NCBI GenBank assembly: GCA_027490095.1 | Contig: JAIXYT010000025.1 | Span: forward strand, 1 to 64,000 | Length of the DNA: 64,000 nucleotides | DNA from: Sphingomonadales bacterium | Lineage (GTDB): Bacteria > Pseudomonadota > Alphaproteobacteria > Sphingomonadales > Sphingomonadaceae | Direction of reading: 5' to 3' | Shown here: positions 9,800 to 19,270 of the stretch, in pieces | Numbering within the stretch: position 1 is the first letter of the stretch | Layout of the letters: every line of letters begins with the position of its first letter | Notes under the pieces: model-generated | Databases searched by the model: none | Told to the model about the DNA's origin: nothing | What the model saw: only the letters and a program-made list of their open reading frames with translations | Translations under genes and position numbers: made by a program

Positions 9800-11044
9800 A
9801 TGGGAAAGAAGCTGACCTGGTGGATCCTCGGCGCGCTCGCGCTGGGGCTGATCGTGGGGTTCCTGGTGAACAGGACTGCCGCGCCCGAAACGGTGAAAGA
9901 TACCGTCTATTACCTCGGCATCGTCACCGACCTCTTCCTGCGGCTGATCAAGATGATCATCGCGCCGCTGGTGTTGGCCGCGCTGATTTCGGGCATCGGG
10001 CACATGGGGGGCGACGCCAAGGCGCTGGGCCGGATCGGCGGGCGCGCGATCGCCTGGTTCGTGGGCGCTTCCTTCGTTTCCATCACGATCGGAATTTTGG
10101 CGGTCAACTGGCTGCAACCCGGCATCGGGCTCGACCTGCCGCTGCCGCCCGCCAATGCGGAAAGCGGGATCTCCACGGCCGCCTTCGATCTCAAGAAGTT
10201 CGTCACCCACCTTGTGCCCAAGTCGATCTTCGAGGCGCTGGCGACCAACGAGATCCTGCAGATCGTGATCTTCTCGCTGTTCGCGGGCATCGCGCTGTCG
10301 CAGATGGGGGAAAAGGGCGCGCCGCTGTTGAAGGCGATGGATGCGCTGATGCACCTGATGCTGATCGTGACCGGCTTCGTGATGCGCTTTGCGCCGCTCG
10401 CCGTGTTTGCAGCCGTGACCGCCACCATCGCCGAACGCGGCCTGGGCGTGCTGGTGACCTATGGCGCCTTCATGGGCGGTTTCTACGTGGCGCTTGCCCT
10501 GCTGATGGCGACCATCCTGTTCGCCGGCGGGCTGGTGATCGGGATGAAGAATGCCGGCCGCCTGGCGTTCGCGATCCGCGACCCCTTCGTGCTTGCCTTC
10601 ACCACGGCAAGTTCCGAGGCGGCCTACCCCCGCACGCTCGACGCGCTGGAGCGCTTCGGCGTGCCGCCCAAGATCGCCAGCTTCGTGCTGCCGCTGGGCT
10701 ACAGCTTCAACCTCGACGGCTCGATGATGTACTGCGCCTTCGCGACGATCTTCATCGCCCAGGCCTATGGCATCGACCTGACGATCGCGCAGGAAGTGGC
10801 GATGCTGCTGATCCTGATGGTGACGTCGAAGGGCATGGCCGGCGTGCCCCGGGCAAGCCTGGTGGTGATCGCCGCCACGCTCGGCCAGTTCAACATTCCG
10901 GAGGCCGGGCTGATCCTGATCCTGGCCGTCGACCACTTCCTCGACATGGGCCGCTCGGCCACCAACGTGGTCGGAAACGCGGTCGCGACGGCGGTGGTTG
11001 CCGAGTGGGAATCGCGCCGCCCGGAAACGCCGTCAACGGTTTGA
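9800..11044 (+). CDS. Dicarboxylate/amino acid:cation symporter (DAACS family)
   Basis: A secondary transporter of about 414 aa and 8 helices plus two re-entrant hairpins, importing C4-dicarboxylates or acidic amino acids with Na+ or H+. Family marks are LRLIKMIIAPLVLAALISGI, the serine-rich hairpin AFTTASSEAAYP, LPLGYSFNLDGSMMY and MLLILMVTSKGMAGVP. ATG 9800 (MGKKLTWW) was taken because the residues before it in the ORF track are not membrane-compatible and the first helix starts here. DctA and GltP cannot be separated by eye. A dyad at 11052-11070 follows the stop. Confidence 0.9.
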   Translation: MGKKLTWWILGALALGLIVGFLVNRTAAPETVKDTVYYLGIVTDLFLRLIKMIIAPLVLAALISGIGHMGGDAKALGRIGGRAIAWFVGASFVSITIGILAVNWLQPGIGLDLPLPPANAESGISTAAFDLKKFVTHLVPKSIFEALATNEILQIVIFSLFAGIALSQMGEKGAPLLKAMDALMHLMLIVTGFVMRFAPLAVFAAVTATIAERGLGVLVTYGAFMGGFYVALALLMATILFAGGLVIGMKNAGRLAFAIRDPFVLAFTTASSEAAYPRTLDALERFGVPPKIASFVLPLGYSFNLDGSMMYCAFATIFIAQAYGIDLTIAQEVAMLLILMVTSKGMAGVPRASLVVIAATLGQFNIPEAGLILILAVDHFLDMGRSATNVVGNAVATAVVAEWESRRPETPSTV

Positions 11045-11051
11045 CCCATTT

Positions 11052-11106
11052 TGCGGAGTTGCACTCCGCACTCCCTTGACTCGAAGTCAATTTGAGTTAG
11101 GCTCAA
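11052..11106 (+). promoter_or_regulatory. Three adjacent dyads: probable operator/promoter of the CYP153 gene
   Basis: In the 100 bases between the symporter and the P450 are three inverted repeats: TGCGGAGT-tgc-ACTCCGCA (11052-11070), TTGACT-cga-AGTCAA (11076-11090) and TTGAG-ttagg-CTCAA (11092-11106). The left half of the second, TTGACT, can serve as a -35 with TAGGCT 16 bases downstream as a weak -10. A repressor binding the second or third dyad would then block the promoter. The first dyad could instead be a symporter terminator, though it has no T tract. The cognate regulator is not in the window. Confidence 0.5.
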
Positions 11107-11144
11107 TCCCAACGAGAGGGATTGACCTTACGGGGAGTGAAACC

Positions 11145-12392
11145 ATGGCCACGCTTGCACGCACTGCCGATCTGCCGCTTGAAGTCCTCGACATCGGCAA
11201 CCCGCACCTCTGGACGGACTACACCAACGTCCTTCCCTATTTCGCGCAGCTGCGCGCGGCCGGCCCGGTGCACTACTGCCCCGAGAGCATCTACGGCCCC
11301 TACTGGAGCGTGGTCACCCACCAGCACATCATGGAGGTGGAGGGCCGCCCGGACATCTTCTCGTCCAGCTGGGACAAGGGCGGAATCACCATCGCCGACC
11401 GGCCGGAAGACCGGCTGGAGGAGCCCGAGCTGCCGATGTTCATCGCGATGGACCGGCCGCAGCACACCGGCCAGCGCCGCACCGTGTCGCCGGCCTTCAC
11501 GCCGGCCGAGATGGCGCGCCAGAACCAGGACATCCGCCGCCGCACGACCGAGCTGCTCGACAGCCTGCCCGAGGGCGAGACCTTCGACTGGGTGGACAAG
11601 GTGTCGATCGAGCTGACGACAGGCATGCTCGCGATCCTGTTCGACTTTCCCTGGGAGGACCGGCGCCTGCTGACCAAATGGTCCGACGCCGCGGTCGATT
11701 TCGAGTCGATCGAGGACCCGGAGAAGAACAAGGCGCGCTGGGAAATCCTGTTCGAGATGGCGGGCTATTTCACCAACCTGTGGGCCGAGCGGGCCAACAA
11801 GGAGCCGCGCCCCGATCTCATCTCGATGATGATCCACTCCGACGCGACGAAGAACATGACCCCGCAGGAGTATATGGGGAACCTGGTGCTGCTGATCGTC
11901 GGCGGCAACGACACCACCCGCAACACAATGACGGGCTCCGCGATGGTGCAGAGCCTCTATCCCGAAAACTGGTCGAAGATGATGGCGGACCCGTCGCTCA
12001 TCTCGAACGGCGTCTCCGAGCTGATCCGCTGGCAGACCCCGCTTGCCCACATGCGCCGCACTGCGCTGGTGGATTCCGAGGTTGCCGGCCGGACCATCCG
12101 TGCCGGCGAGAAGCTGATCATGTGGTATCTCTCGGCCAACCGGGACGAAAGCATCTTCCCGGACGGCAATGTGTGGAACCCGCTGCGCGAGAATGCCCGC
12201 CGGCACCTGAGCTTCGGCTTCGGCATCCACCGCTGCGTCGGCGCCCGCCTCGCGGAGCTCCAGCTGGGCATCCTTCTCGAGGAAATGCAGAAGCGGAAGA
12301 TGCGCGTCGAGGTGATGGGCCCGCCCACGCGCGTCTATTCCTCGTTCGTGCACGGCTATCGCAGCCTGCCGGTGGTGATGCGCCGGGGCTGA
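11145..12392 (+). CDS. Cytochrome P450, CYP153-like alkane hydroxylase
   Basis: A soluble bacterial P450 of 415 aa. The I-helix oxygen-activation motif is GGNDTTRN near residues 253-258, the ExxR is SELIRWQTPLAHMRRTA, and the heme loop FGFGIHRCVGARLAE carries Cys364. The stretch RWQTPLAHMRRTA with RRHLSFGFGIHRCVG is what I recall of CYP153, whose members hydroxylate the terminal carbon of alkanes or fatty acids using ferredoxin and ferredoxin reductase. Those partners often sit beside CYP153 genes but are absent here. ATG 11145 follows GGGGAG; the upstream extension in the ORF track runs through the operator region and is rejected. Confidence 0.82.
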   Translation: MATLARTADLPLEVLDIGNPHLWTDYTNVLPYFAQLRAAGPVHYCPESIYGPYWSVVTHQHIMEVEGRPDIFSSSWDKGGITIADRPEDRLEEPELPMFIAMDRPQHTGQRRTVSPAFTPAEMARQNQDIRRRTTELLDSLPEGETFDWVDKVSIELTTGMLAILFDFPWEDRRLLTKWSDAAVDFESIEDPEKNKARWEILFEMAGYFTNLWAERANKEPRPDLISMMIHSDATKNMTPQEYMGNLVLLIVGGNDTTRNTMTGSAMVQSLYPENWSKMMADPSLISNGVSELIRWQTPLAHMRRTALVDSEVAGRTIRAGEKLIMWYLSANRDESIFPDGNVWNPLRENARRHLSFGFGIHRCVGARLAELQLGILLEEMQKRKMRVEVMGPPTRVYSSFVHGYRSLPVVMRRG

Positions 12393-12400
12393 TGGGTGAA

Positions 12401-12420
12401 GGGCGGCCTCGCGGCCGCCC
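12401..12420. terminator. Bidirectional hairpin between convergent genes
   Basis: A perfect 8-bp stem, GGGCGGCC-TCGC-GGCCGCCC, sits between the CYP153 stop (12392) and the DUF805 stop (12429). Tails are CTTGCACC on the plus strand and TTCACCC on the minus strand, so it is a weak but well-placed shared terminator. Confidence 0.55.
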
Positions 12421-12428
12421 CTTGCACC

Positions 12429-12851
12429 TCATTGCAGCGTGCGGCCCTTGGGGTCGGGCCCGTGGCGGTTGGGGCCGCGTGTGCCGTCCAGCAGATAGAA
12501 GATCAGCAGCACCAGCCCGCCCACCGGGATCAGGTTCAGAAGCAGCCACCAGCCCGACTTGTCGCTGTCGTGCAGCCGGCGCACCGACACGGCGAGCGAC
12601 GGCAGGAACAGCCCCAGCGACGCAAGCGCAATCAGGGCGACCGGCAGCGTGGTGCCGGGGGCCTCCATCAGCAGCGCATTCATCTCTTCCGGGGTTGCGC
12701 CCTCGGGAATCGGCCCGGCCTGCCCGAACAGCCAGGCCGTCAGCACGCCGAACAGCAGCAGCAGGAACAGCTGCCACAGCCAATATTCCTTGCGGCGCGA
12801 CCGCCCGCGGAATGTCGCATATTGGCGGAGCGGATCGAACATCGAGGCCAT
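12429..12851 (-). CDS. DUF805 family inner-membrane protein
   Basis: A 140-aa protein with an N-terminal cytoplasmic segment (FDPLRQYATFRGRSRRKEYW), about four hydrophobic helices, the loop SVRRLHDSDKSGWW, and a final hydrophobic region (NLIPVGGLVLLIFYLLDGTRGPN). All are diagnostic of DUF805. The function of the family is not established. The next gene upstream (DUF937-OmpA) is on the same strand 42 bases away. Confidence 0.88.
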   Translation of the reverse strand: MASMFDPLRQYATFRGRSRRKEYWLWQLFLLLLFGVLTAWLFGQAGPIPEGATPEEMNALLMEAPGTTLPVALIALASLGLFLPSLAVSVRRLHDSDKSGWWLLLNLIPVGGLVLLIFYLLDGTRGPNRHGPDPKGRTLQ

Positions 12852-12893
12852 GCAGTCCCTTTCAAGGTTGATCGTGGATGGACGCCGTCCGGG

Positions 12894-14030
12894 TCAGGGC
12901 GACGTCAGGATGATCAGTGTCCGCCGGTTCTGGGCGCGGCCTTCCGCGGTGTCGGTGGTGGCAATGGGCTGGGCGCCACCGAGGCCGGCTGCCGTGATGC
13001 TGTCTGCGGCCACGCCGTCCGCCGCCAGCATGTCGGCAACGCCCTGCGCCCGCGTGCGGCTTTCGGCGAGGCTTGCGGCCGGATCGCCCGTGCCGTCGCC
13101 ATGCCCCTCGATCCGGACCTTCGCGGCCGGCCAGGCCTTCAGCACGCTCGCGACCGCGTGCACGGCCTCGTCACCGGACCCGTCCAGGCGGAAGCTCCGC
13201 GGCCCGGCCCCGCCCGACAGCGCGCGGGCAAGCTCCAGCGCAGCCGAGCCCTGCGGAAGCATCAGCACGCTGCCGTCCGGCAGGCGCACCTCGGCCAGCT
13301 TCACCTCCGTTTCGGTGATGATGGGGGTTGTCGCGGGCGCAGACGCGGTCTCGGCGCTCTCGCGCTCGAAGGCCTGGAAGCTGGCGACGACGATGATGGC
13401 AAGCACCGCTGCCGCCAGCCAGGGCAGCCAGCGGGCGGCATCGCGCGCGGAACCGGCGGCCCCTTCCACCGGCGTTCCGTGCAGCGGCACCGGCTCGGCC
13501 GCGCTGGCCGCGACCAGTGGCGCGAGCGGCTGGGGCAGGGCTGCCAGCAGGGCAGGGCGCTCGGCCTCCAGCGCGGCTTCCAGCCGGTCTGCCGTCACGA
13601 CGCCGCCGAGCTGCCGTGCCACGACCCCGACCCCCACGGGGCCGGCGAGCTTCATGACCTCGGCAACCGTGTGCGCGCGTGTTCCCGTGAGCGTGGAGAC
13701 GGCAGCTGCCAAGGCGCCCGTGGCCGGCCCCAGCAGCCCGTCGGTCAGGGCATGCCCCTCGGCCATCAGATGCCCGCGGACGTTGCTGTCGGTCAGCGCA
13801 GCGGTGAAGCGGTCCAGCGGGTCTCCCCCCTCCAGCAGGGGGCCGACCAGCGCCATCACCTCGTCCATCCCGCCGTGCGTTGCCCGGTTGGCCAGAGTGC
13901 CCAGAAGCGCGGGCACGGCCGCCGCCATGGCGTTGCGGGTGGCCTCGGGGGTGTCGCCCAGCAGCCGTGCAAGATGATCCATCTGCTCCGCCGGCACGGC
14001 GGTCGACAGCGCGTCGATCAACTGGCCCAT
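12894..14030 (-). CDS. DUF937 - transmembrane - OmpA-like fusion protein
   Basis: A 378-aa protein with three parts. The N-terminal ~160 residues (MGQLIDALSTAVPAEQMDHLARLLG and onward) are helical with repeated GxxG turns and match DUF937 as I recall it. One transmembrane helix (RWLPWLAAAVLAIIVVASFQAF) sits at about residues 205-227. A C-terminal OmpA-like peptidoglycan-binding domain covers about residues 265-378 (KVRIEGHGDGTGDPAASLAESRTRAQGVADML, ending AQNRRTLIIL). It should be anchored in the inner membrane with the OmpA domain facing the wall. ATG 14030 is preferred over 14045 because GGGAGAGGG precedes it. Function unknown. Confidence 0.72.
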   Translation of the reverse strand: MGQLIDALSTAVPAEQMDHLARLLGDTPEATRNAMAAAVPALLGTLANRATHGGMDEVMALVGPLLEGGDPLDRFTAALTDSNVRGHLMAEGHALTDGLLGPATGALAAAVSTLTGTRAHTVAEVMKLAGPVGVGVVARQLGGVVTADRLEAALEAERPALLAALPQPLAPLVAASAAEPVPLHGTPVEGAAGSARDAARWLPWLAAAVLAIIVVASFQAFERESAETASAPATTPIITETEVKLAEVRLPDGSVLMLPQGSAALELARALSGGAGPRSFRLDGSGDEAVHAVASVLKAWPAAKVRIEGHGDGTGDPAASLAESRTRAQGVADMLAADGVAADSITAAGLGGAQPIATTDTAEGRAQNRRTLIILTSP

Positions 14031-14091
14031 CGCCCTCTCCCTCAAGGGGCCACGCTAACCCGCCGCACCGGATTATGCCAGCCGCTCCGGC

Positions 14092-15615
14092 TCAGCTCGC
14101 CAGCGCCTGCCGCCGGAAGCCGAGCGCCTCGGCGACATGCGCGCGGCCGGTCACCTCGGCGCCTTCGAGGTCGGCGATCGTGCGCGCGACCCTCAGCGTC
14201 CGGGTCCAGCTGCGCGCCGAGAGCTTCATCGTCTCGGCCGCGCGCGTCAGCAGCTGGCGCGCCGGCTCGTCCAGCCGGTCGGGCGCCTCCAGCAGTTTGC
14301 CCTCGGCTTCGGCATTGGTGCGTGCGGGCGTTCCCGCATAGCGCGCGGCCTGCAGCGCGCGGGCTGCTGCCACCCGCGCGGCGACATCCGCACTGCGCTC
14401 GGCCGGCGGCGGCAGCGCGAGGTCGCTTGCCTTCACCGCCTGGATGTCGATGAAGAGGTCGATCCGGTCGATCAGCGGGCCCGAGATCTTCGACTGATAG
14501 TCCGCCGCGCAGCGCGGGGCCCGCGCGCAGGCGAGCGCCGGGTCTGCGAGGTGTCCGCAGCGGCAGGGGTTCATGGCGGCGATCAGCTGCACGCGCGCCG
14601 GATAGGTGACGTGGAGCGCGGCACGCGCCACCTCCACCTCGCCGCGCTCCAGGGGCTGCCGCAGCGCATCGAGCGCGCCGCGCTGGAACTCGGGCAGCTC
14701 GTCGAGGAACAGCACGCCCAGGTGCGCGAGGCTCACTTCGCCCGGCCGCGCCCTGGTGCCGCCGCCCACCAGCGCCGGCATGGAGGCCGAATGGTGGGGC
14801 GAGCGGAAGGGCCGGGCGCGGGCGATCCGCCCGCCCTCCAGCGTGCCGGCAAGGCTTGCGATCATTGCCACTTCCAGCGCCTCGGCGGTCGTCAGTTCGG
14901 GCAGGATGCCGGGAAGCGCGGCTGCCATCATCGACTTCCCCGCCCCGGGCGGCCCGCACATCAGCAGGTTGTGCCCGCCGGCAGCCGCGATCTCCAGCGC
15001 GCGCTTCGGCGCTTCCTGCCCCTTCACGTCGCCGAGATCGGGCCCGGTGAAGGCCTTTGCCTCCAGCCGCGCCGGGTCGGGCGCCGGCAGGGGGTTGCTG
15101 CCCTTCAGGTGCGCGACCAGCGCGTGGAGATCGGGCGCTGCCAGCACCTCCATGCCGTCTGCGGTGCCGGCAAGCCAGGCGGCCTCGGGCCCCTGTGCGG
15201 CGGGGCAGATGAGGCCCAGCCCGGCCGACGCTGCATGCATCGCCGCCAGCAGGACGCCCGGCGACGGCGTGATCCGCCCGTCGAGCGAGAGTTCGCCCAC
15301 CGCCACGAAATGGGCTAGCGCCTCGGCATCGAGCACGCCCATCGCCGCCAGCAGCCCCAGCGCGATCGGCAGGTCATAGTGGGATCCGGCCTTCTCGAGA
15401 TCTGCGGGCGCGAGGTTCACCGTGATCTTCTTCGCCGGCATGGCGAGCCCCAGCGCCGCGAAGGCTGCCGTGACCCGGTCACGGCTCTCCTTCACCGCCT
15501 TGTCGGGCAGGCCCACCACAAGAAACCCGACAAGGCCCGAAGCCAGCTGGACCTGGACGTCGACCGGCCGGGCCTCGAGCCCGAGATAGGCGACCGTCGC
15601 AACGCGCGCGACCAT
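14092..15615 (-). CDS. comM: ComM/YifB family Mg-chelatase-like AAA+ ATPase
   Basis: A 507-aa protein. The N-terminal Lon-protease-like domain (residues 1-170, GLPDKAVKESRDRVTAAF) is followed by a Mg-chelatase AAA+ core with Walker A MCGPPGAGKSMMA and Walker B LFLDELPEF, then a C-terminal Mg-chelatase domain (LSARSWTRTLRVARTIADLEG). ComM is a hexameric helicase that promotes branch migration during natural transformation. Length is normal. It is divergent from ppc across about 110 bases. Whether this host is transformable is unknown. Confidence 0.93.
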   Translation of the reverse strand: MVARVATVAYLGLEARPVDVQVQLASGLVGFLVVGLPDKAVKESRDRVTAAFAALGLAMPAKKITVNLAPADLEKAGSHYDLPIALGLLAAMGVLDAEALAHFVAVGELSLDGRITPSPGVLLAAMHAASAGLGLICPAAQGPEAAWLAGTADGMEVLAAPDLHALVAHLKGSNPLPAPDPARLEAKAFTGPDLGDVKGQEAPKRALEIAAAGGHNLLMCGPPGAGKSMMAAALPGILPELTTAEALEVAMIASLAGTLEGGRIARARPFRSPHHSASMPALVGGGTRARPGEVSLAHLGVLFLDELPEFQRGALDALRQPLERGEVEVARAALHVTYPARVQLIAAMNPCRCGHLADPALACARAPRCAADYQSKISGPLIDRIDLFIDIQAVKASDLALPPPAERSADVAARVAAARALQAARYAGTPARTNAEAEGKLLEAPDRLDEPARQLLTRAAETMKLSARSWTRTLRVARTIADLEGAEVTGRAHVAEALGFRRQALAS

Positions 15616-15728
15616 GGAACAGACATTCCCCCGACATGGTCCGACCCATGTATTCGAATTCGTAACCGCCTCTGCCCTTGCAGGGAAGGGGTCATGGCCT
15701 ATGCTGCGTTTGCGAAGGAGACATGCGG

Positions 15729-18428
15729 ATGACGCAGGCCCAACCGATCACGCAGAACCCCGACATCCGCCTGCTGGGCCGGATTCTGGGCGACGTGATC
15801 CGGGCGCATGGCGGCGAGGCGCTGTTCCGCCGGACGGAGGCGATCCGCGCGGCCTCGGTCGGCCGCCACAAGGGCGAAGGCGCCGTCGAGGCCGTGGCTG
15901 CCGAGCTTGGCGCGCTGTCGCTCGACGACACGCTCGCCTTCACCCGCGGCTTCATGCTCTTCTCGATGCTCGCCAACCTGGCCGAGGACCGGCAGATGCA
16001 GGGCCCTGCAGGGGCTGCGCTGCCCGCCGGCTTTGCCGGCACGGCCGCGGATGCGGGGTTCGGGCTGGCCGAAGCGGTCGCCGTGCTGGAGGGGAAAGGC
16101 GTTTCCCGCGCCGACCTGCTGGCCCTGCTTGCCCGCGCCCGGGTGACGCCCGTGCTGACCGCGCACCCGACCGAGGTGCGGCGCAAGAGCATGATCGACC
16201 ACAAGACGCGAATTGCCGAGCTGATGGCGCTGCGCGATGCCGGCGACACCCAAGCGGGCCCCGGCGAGACCGTCGAGGCTGCCATTCGCCGCCAGGTTGC
16301 GCTGCTGTGGCAGACCCGGCCGCTCCGGCGCGAGCGCATCCGCGTTGCCGACGAGATCGAGACGGCGCTCGCCTGGCTGCGCGACGATTTCCTGCCCGTT
16401 ATGCCTGCGCTTGCGCAGGGCTGGGCCCAGGCGCTCGGCGAAATCCCGCCGCCCTTCCTGACCATCGGCAGCTGGATCGGCGGCGACCGCGATGGGAATC
16501 CGAACGTCAACGCAGACACGCTGCGCCTCGCGATGCGCGCCAATGCCGAGACGCTGTTCGGCTGGTATCTCGACCAGGTCCATGCGCTGGGCGCGGAACT
16601 CTCCATCTCGTCCGAACTCGCGCCCATCCCCCCGGCTGTCCTGCGCCTCGCCGAGGCCAGCGGAGACACGGCACCCGCCCGCGCCGACGAACCCTATCGC
16701 CGGGCGCTGACCGGCATCTATGCGCGGCTTGCCGCCACCGGCGAGCGGCTGACCGGCGCGCCCCCGGCCCGGCCCGCGCGGGTGCCGGCCGAGCCCTATC
16801 CTGCGCCGGCAGACCTGCTGGCCGACCTCGATGCCATCGCCGAAGGGGCAGCCCGGGCCGGCGCAGGCGGCGGCGCGCTCGATGCGCTGAGGGTCGCCGT
16901 CCGCCAGTTCGGCTTCCACCTCGCGACGCTCGACCTCCGGCAGAACAGCGACGTGCACGAAGCCTGCGTCGCCGAGCTGTTCCGCCTGGCCGGCGTCGAG
17001 CCCGCCTATGAAGGCCTCGACGAGGCCGCCCGAACTGCCCTGCTGCGCACCGAGCTCGCAAGCCCCCGCCTCCTCACCACGCCGCTCGCCCCACCCTCCG
17101 ACCGGACCGCAGGCGAACTCGCCATCTTCCGCGCAGCCGGAGAGGCCCGCGCCCGCCACGGCGAGGCCGCCATCACCACCTGCATCGTTTCCAAGACCAC
17201 CAGCCTCTCCGACCTGCTTGAGCCGCTGCTGATGTTGCGCGAGGCCGGTCTCCTCGTTCCCGGCGAGGCCCCGCAGCCGGCGCTGATGGCCGTCCCCCTG
17301 TTCGAGACCATCGCCGACCTCGAGGCCGCACCCGGAATCATGGCCGACTATCTGGCGCTTCCCGGAGTCGCCGGGGCCGCCCGCGCCCGCGGCGCGCAGG
17401 AAGTGATGATCGGCTATTCCGACAGCAACAAGGACGGCGGCTACCTCACCTCCACCTGGGCGCTTCACAAGGCCTCAGCCGCGCTTGCGGACGTGTTCAG
17501 GGCCGCCGACGTGCCGATCCAGCTGTTCCACGGCCGGGGCGGTTCGGTGGGGCGCGGCGGCGGCTCCAGCTTTGCCGCGATCCGCGCCCAGCCGCCCGGC
17601 ACCGTGAACGGCCGCATCCGCATCACCGAGCAGGGCGAGGTGATCGCCGCCAAGTACGGAACGCCCGAGGCCGCCGCCCGCACGCTCGACACCATGGCGG
17701 CCGCCACACTTCTAGCGACACTCGACCCGCCGGCCATTCCGGCGGCCGATCGCGCCCGCTTCGAGGCCGCGATGGACCGGCTTTCGGCCGACGCCTTCGC
17801 CGCCTACCGCGCGCTTGTCTATGGAGAGCCGGGTTTCCGCACTTTCTTCCGCGCGATGACCCCCATCCGCGAGATCGCGACGCTGAAGATCGGCAGCCGC
17901 CCGCCCAGCCGCACCGCGTCCGACGCGATCGAGGACCTGCGGGCCATCCCCTGGGTGTTCAGCTGGGCCCAGGCCCGGGTGATGCTGCCCGGCTGGTATG
18001 GCGCAGGCCAGGCGCTGACGGCCTTCCCGGACAAGGGCCTGCTGTCTGCAATGGCCGCCGAATGGCCCTTCTTCCAGGCGACGCTCGCCAACATGGAAAT
18101 GGTGCTCGCAAAGTCCGACATGGGGATCGCTGCCCGCTATGCCGCCCTTGCAGGGCCCGAAGGTGCGCCCCTGTTCGAGGCGATCCGGACCGGCTGGCAG
18201 TGCACGGTCGACAGCCTCCTCGGCGCCACCGGCCAGTCGCGCCTCCTCGAACGCAACCCGGCGCTCGACAGCTCGATCCGGCTGCGCCTGCCCTATATCG
18301 AGCCGCTGAACCTGCTGCAGGTGGAGCTGATGAAGCGCCACCGCGCCGGCGAGGACGACCCGCGCATCGCCGAAGGCCTGCAGCTTTCCATCAACGCGAT
18401 CGCAACCGCGCTCAGGAACAGCGGCTGA
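15729..18428 (+). CDS. ppc: Phosphoenolpyruvate carboxylase
   Basis: Cytoplasmic tetrameric enzyme that carboxylates phosphoenolpyruvate to oxaloacetate to refill the TCA cycle. The active-site His motif LTAHPTEVRRKSM is near residue 142. GSWIGGDRDGNP, IGYSDSNKDGGYLTSTW (about 560) and the glycine-rich loop FHGRGGSVGRGGG (about 599) are all present, and the protein ends LRNSG in the conserved C-terminal position. The 899 aa match the family (~880-930). The ORF track starts upstream; ATG 15729 is chosen because AAGGAG lies 8 bases before it, whereas ATG 15723 is only 2 bases from that Shine-Dalgarno. Confidence 0.97.
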   Translation: MTQAQPITQNPDIRLLGRILGDVIRAHGGEALFRRTEAIRAASVGRHKGEGAVEAVAAELGALSLDDTLAFTRGFMLFSMLANLAEDRQMQGPAGAALPAGFAGTAADAGFGLAEAVAVLEGKGVSRADLLALLARARVTPVLTAHPTEVRRKSMIDHKTRIAELMALRDAGDTQAGPGETVEAAIRRQVALLWQTRPLRRERIRVADEIETALAWLRDDFLPVMPALAQGWAQALGEIPPPFLTIGSWIGGDRDGNPNVNADTLRLAMRANAETLFGWYLDQVHALGAELSISSELAPIPPAVLRLAEASGDTAPARADEPYRRALTGIYARLAATGERLTGAPPARPARVPAEPYPAPADLLADLDAIAEGAARAGAGGGALDALRVAVRQFGFHLATLDLRQNSDVHEACVAELFRLAGVEPAYEGLDEAARTALLRTELASPRLLTTPLAPPSDRTAGELAIFRAAGEARARHGEAAITTCIVSKTTSLSDLLEPLLMLREAGLLVPGEAPQPALMAVPLFETIADLEAAPGIMADYLALPGVAGAARARGAQEVMIGYSDSNKDGGYLTSTWALHKASAALADVFRAADVPIQLFHGRGGSVGRGGGSSFAAIRAQPPGTVNGRIRITEQGEVIAAKYGTPEAAARTLDTMAAATLLATLDPPAIPAADRARFEAAMDRLSADAFAAYRALVYGEPGFRTFFRAMTPIREIATLKIGSRPPSRTASDAIEDLRAIPWVFSWAQARVMLPGWYGAGQALTAFPDKGLLSAMAAEWPFFQATLANMEMVLAKSDMGIAARYAALAGPEGAPLFEAIRTGWQCTVDSLLGATGQSRLLERNPALDSSIRLRLPYIEPLNLLQVELMKRHRAGEDDPRIAEGLQLSINAIATALRNSG

Positions 18429-18473
18429 TACAGGTTTGCGCGCAGGCCCAGCTTTCGATAGAGCGACGCGCAC

Positions 18474-18549
<76 letters not shown>

Positions 18550-18640
18550 GCTGCCTTGCCCTGCGGCAACCTGCCCGCCGCCGACGTTGCGGTCGGGCGC
18601 GGCAGTGCCTACATGAGCGCCTCTTCAAACGGGGGCTTGC

Positions 18641-19270
18641 ATGGCCGACTACCACACGCACGACGACGACGAACCGCTGACTGGCGAGGACCGCGACGCC
18701 GCCATCCCGGCCGACGTGCTCGAAGCCGTGCGCACCCTCATCCGCTGGGCGGGCGACGACCCCACCCGCGAAGGGCTGATCGACACGCCGGGGCGCGTCG
18801 CGCGCGCCTACAAGGAGTATTTCAAGGGCTATTCCGAGAACCCGCTCCACCACCTCACCCGCACCTTCGACGAGGTGGGCGGCTATGACGAGATCGTGCT
18901 GCTGCGCGACATCCGCTTCCAGTCGCACTGCGAGCACCATATGGCCCCCATCATCGGCAAGGTGCACATCGCCTATCTGCCCACCACCCGTGTCGTCGGC
19001 ATCTCAAAGCTGGCCCGCGTCGCCATGGGTTACGCCAAGCGCCTCCAGGTGCAGGAACGGCTGACGGCCGAGATCGCCGACGCGATCCAGGAAGGGCTCC
19101 ATCCCCGTGGCGTCGCCGTGGTGGTCGAGGCAACCCACGCCTGCATGTCGGCCCGCGGCGTCCTCACCTCGGGCGTCACCATGACGACCAGCCGCATGAT
19201 GGGCGTGTTCCGCGAGGATGACCGCAGCCGCAAGGAAGTGCTGGCGCTGATGAAGATCGGCTCGAATTGA
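18641..19270 (+). CDS. folE: GTP cyclohydrolase I
   Basis: Opens GTP to 7,8-dihydroneopterin triphosphate, the first step of folate (and queuosine) precursor synthesis. This is the zinc-dependent FolE1 form of 209 aa. The Zn ligand Cys97 and catalytic histidines are in [13 protein letters not shown], and the second zinc cysteine is in [23 protein letters not shown] and VKMTTS-like VTMTTSRM are further family stretches. The N-terminus is acidic (DDDE) and unstructured-looking. The stop overlaps the rimO start as TTGA. Confidence 0.96.
   Translation: MADYHTHDDDEPLTGEDRDAAIPADVLEAVRTLIRWAGDDPTREGLIDTPGRVARAYKEYFKGYSENPLHHLTRTFDEVGGYDEIVLLRDIRFQSHCEHHMAPIIGKVHIAYLPTTRVVGISKLARVAMGYAKRLQVQERLTAEIADAIQEGLHPRGVAVVVEATHACMSARGVLTSGVTMTTSRMMGVFREDDRSRKEVLALMKIGSN

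Noticed and set aside
8941-11079. A 712-aa plus-strand frame
   Set aside because: It runs antisense to the HAD gene and in another frame over the symporter; both true genes have clear motifs.
15699-17468. A 589-aa minus-strand frame opposite ppc
   Set aside because: The ppc motifs are complete on the plus strand; this frame is a shadow.
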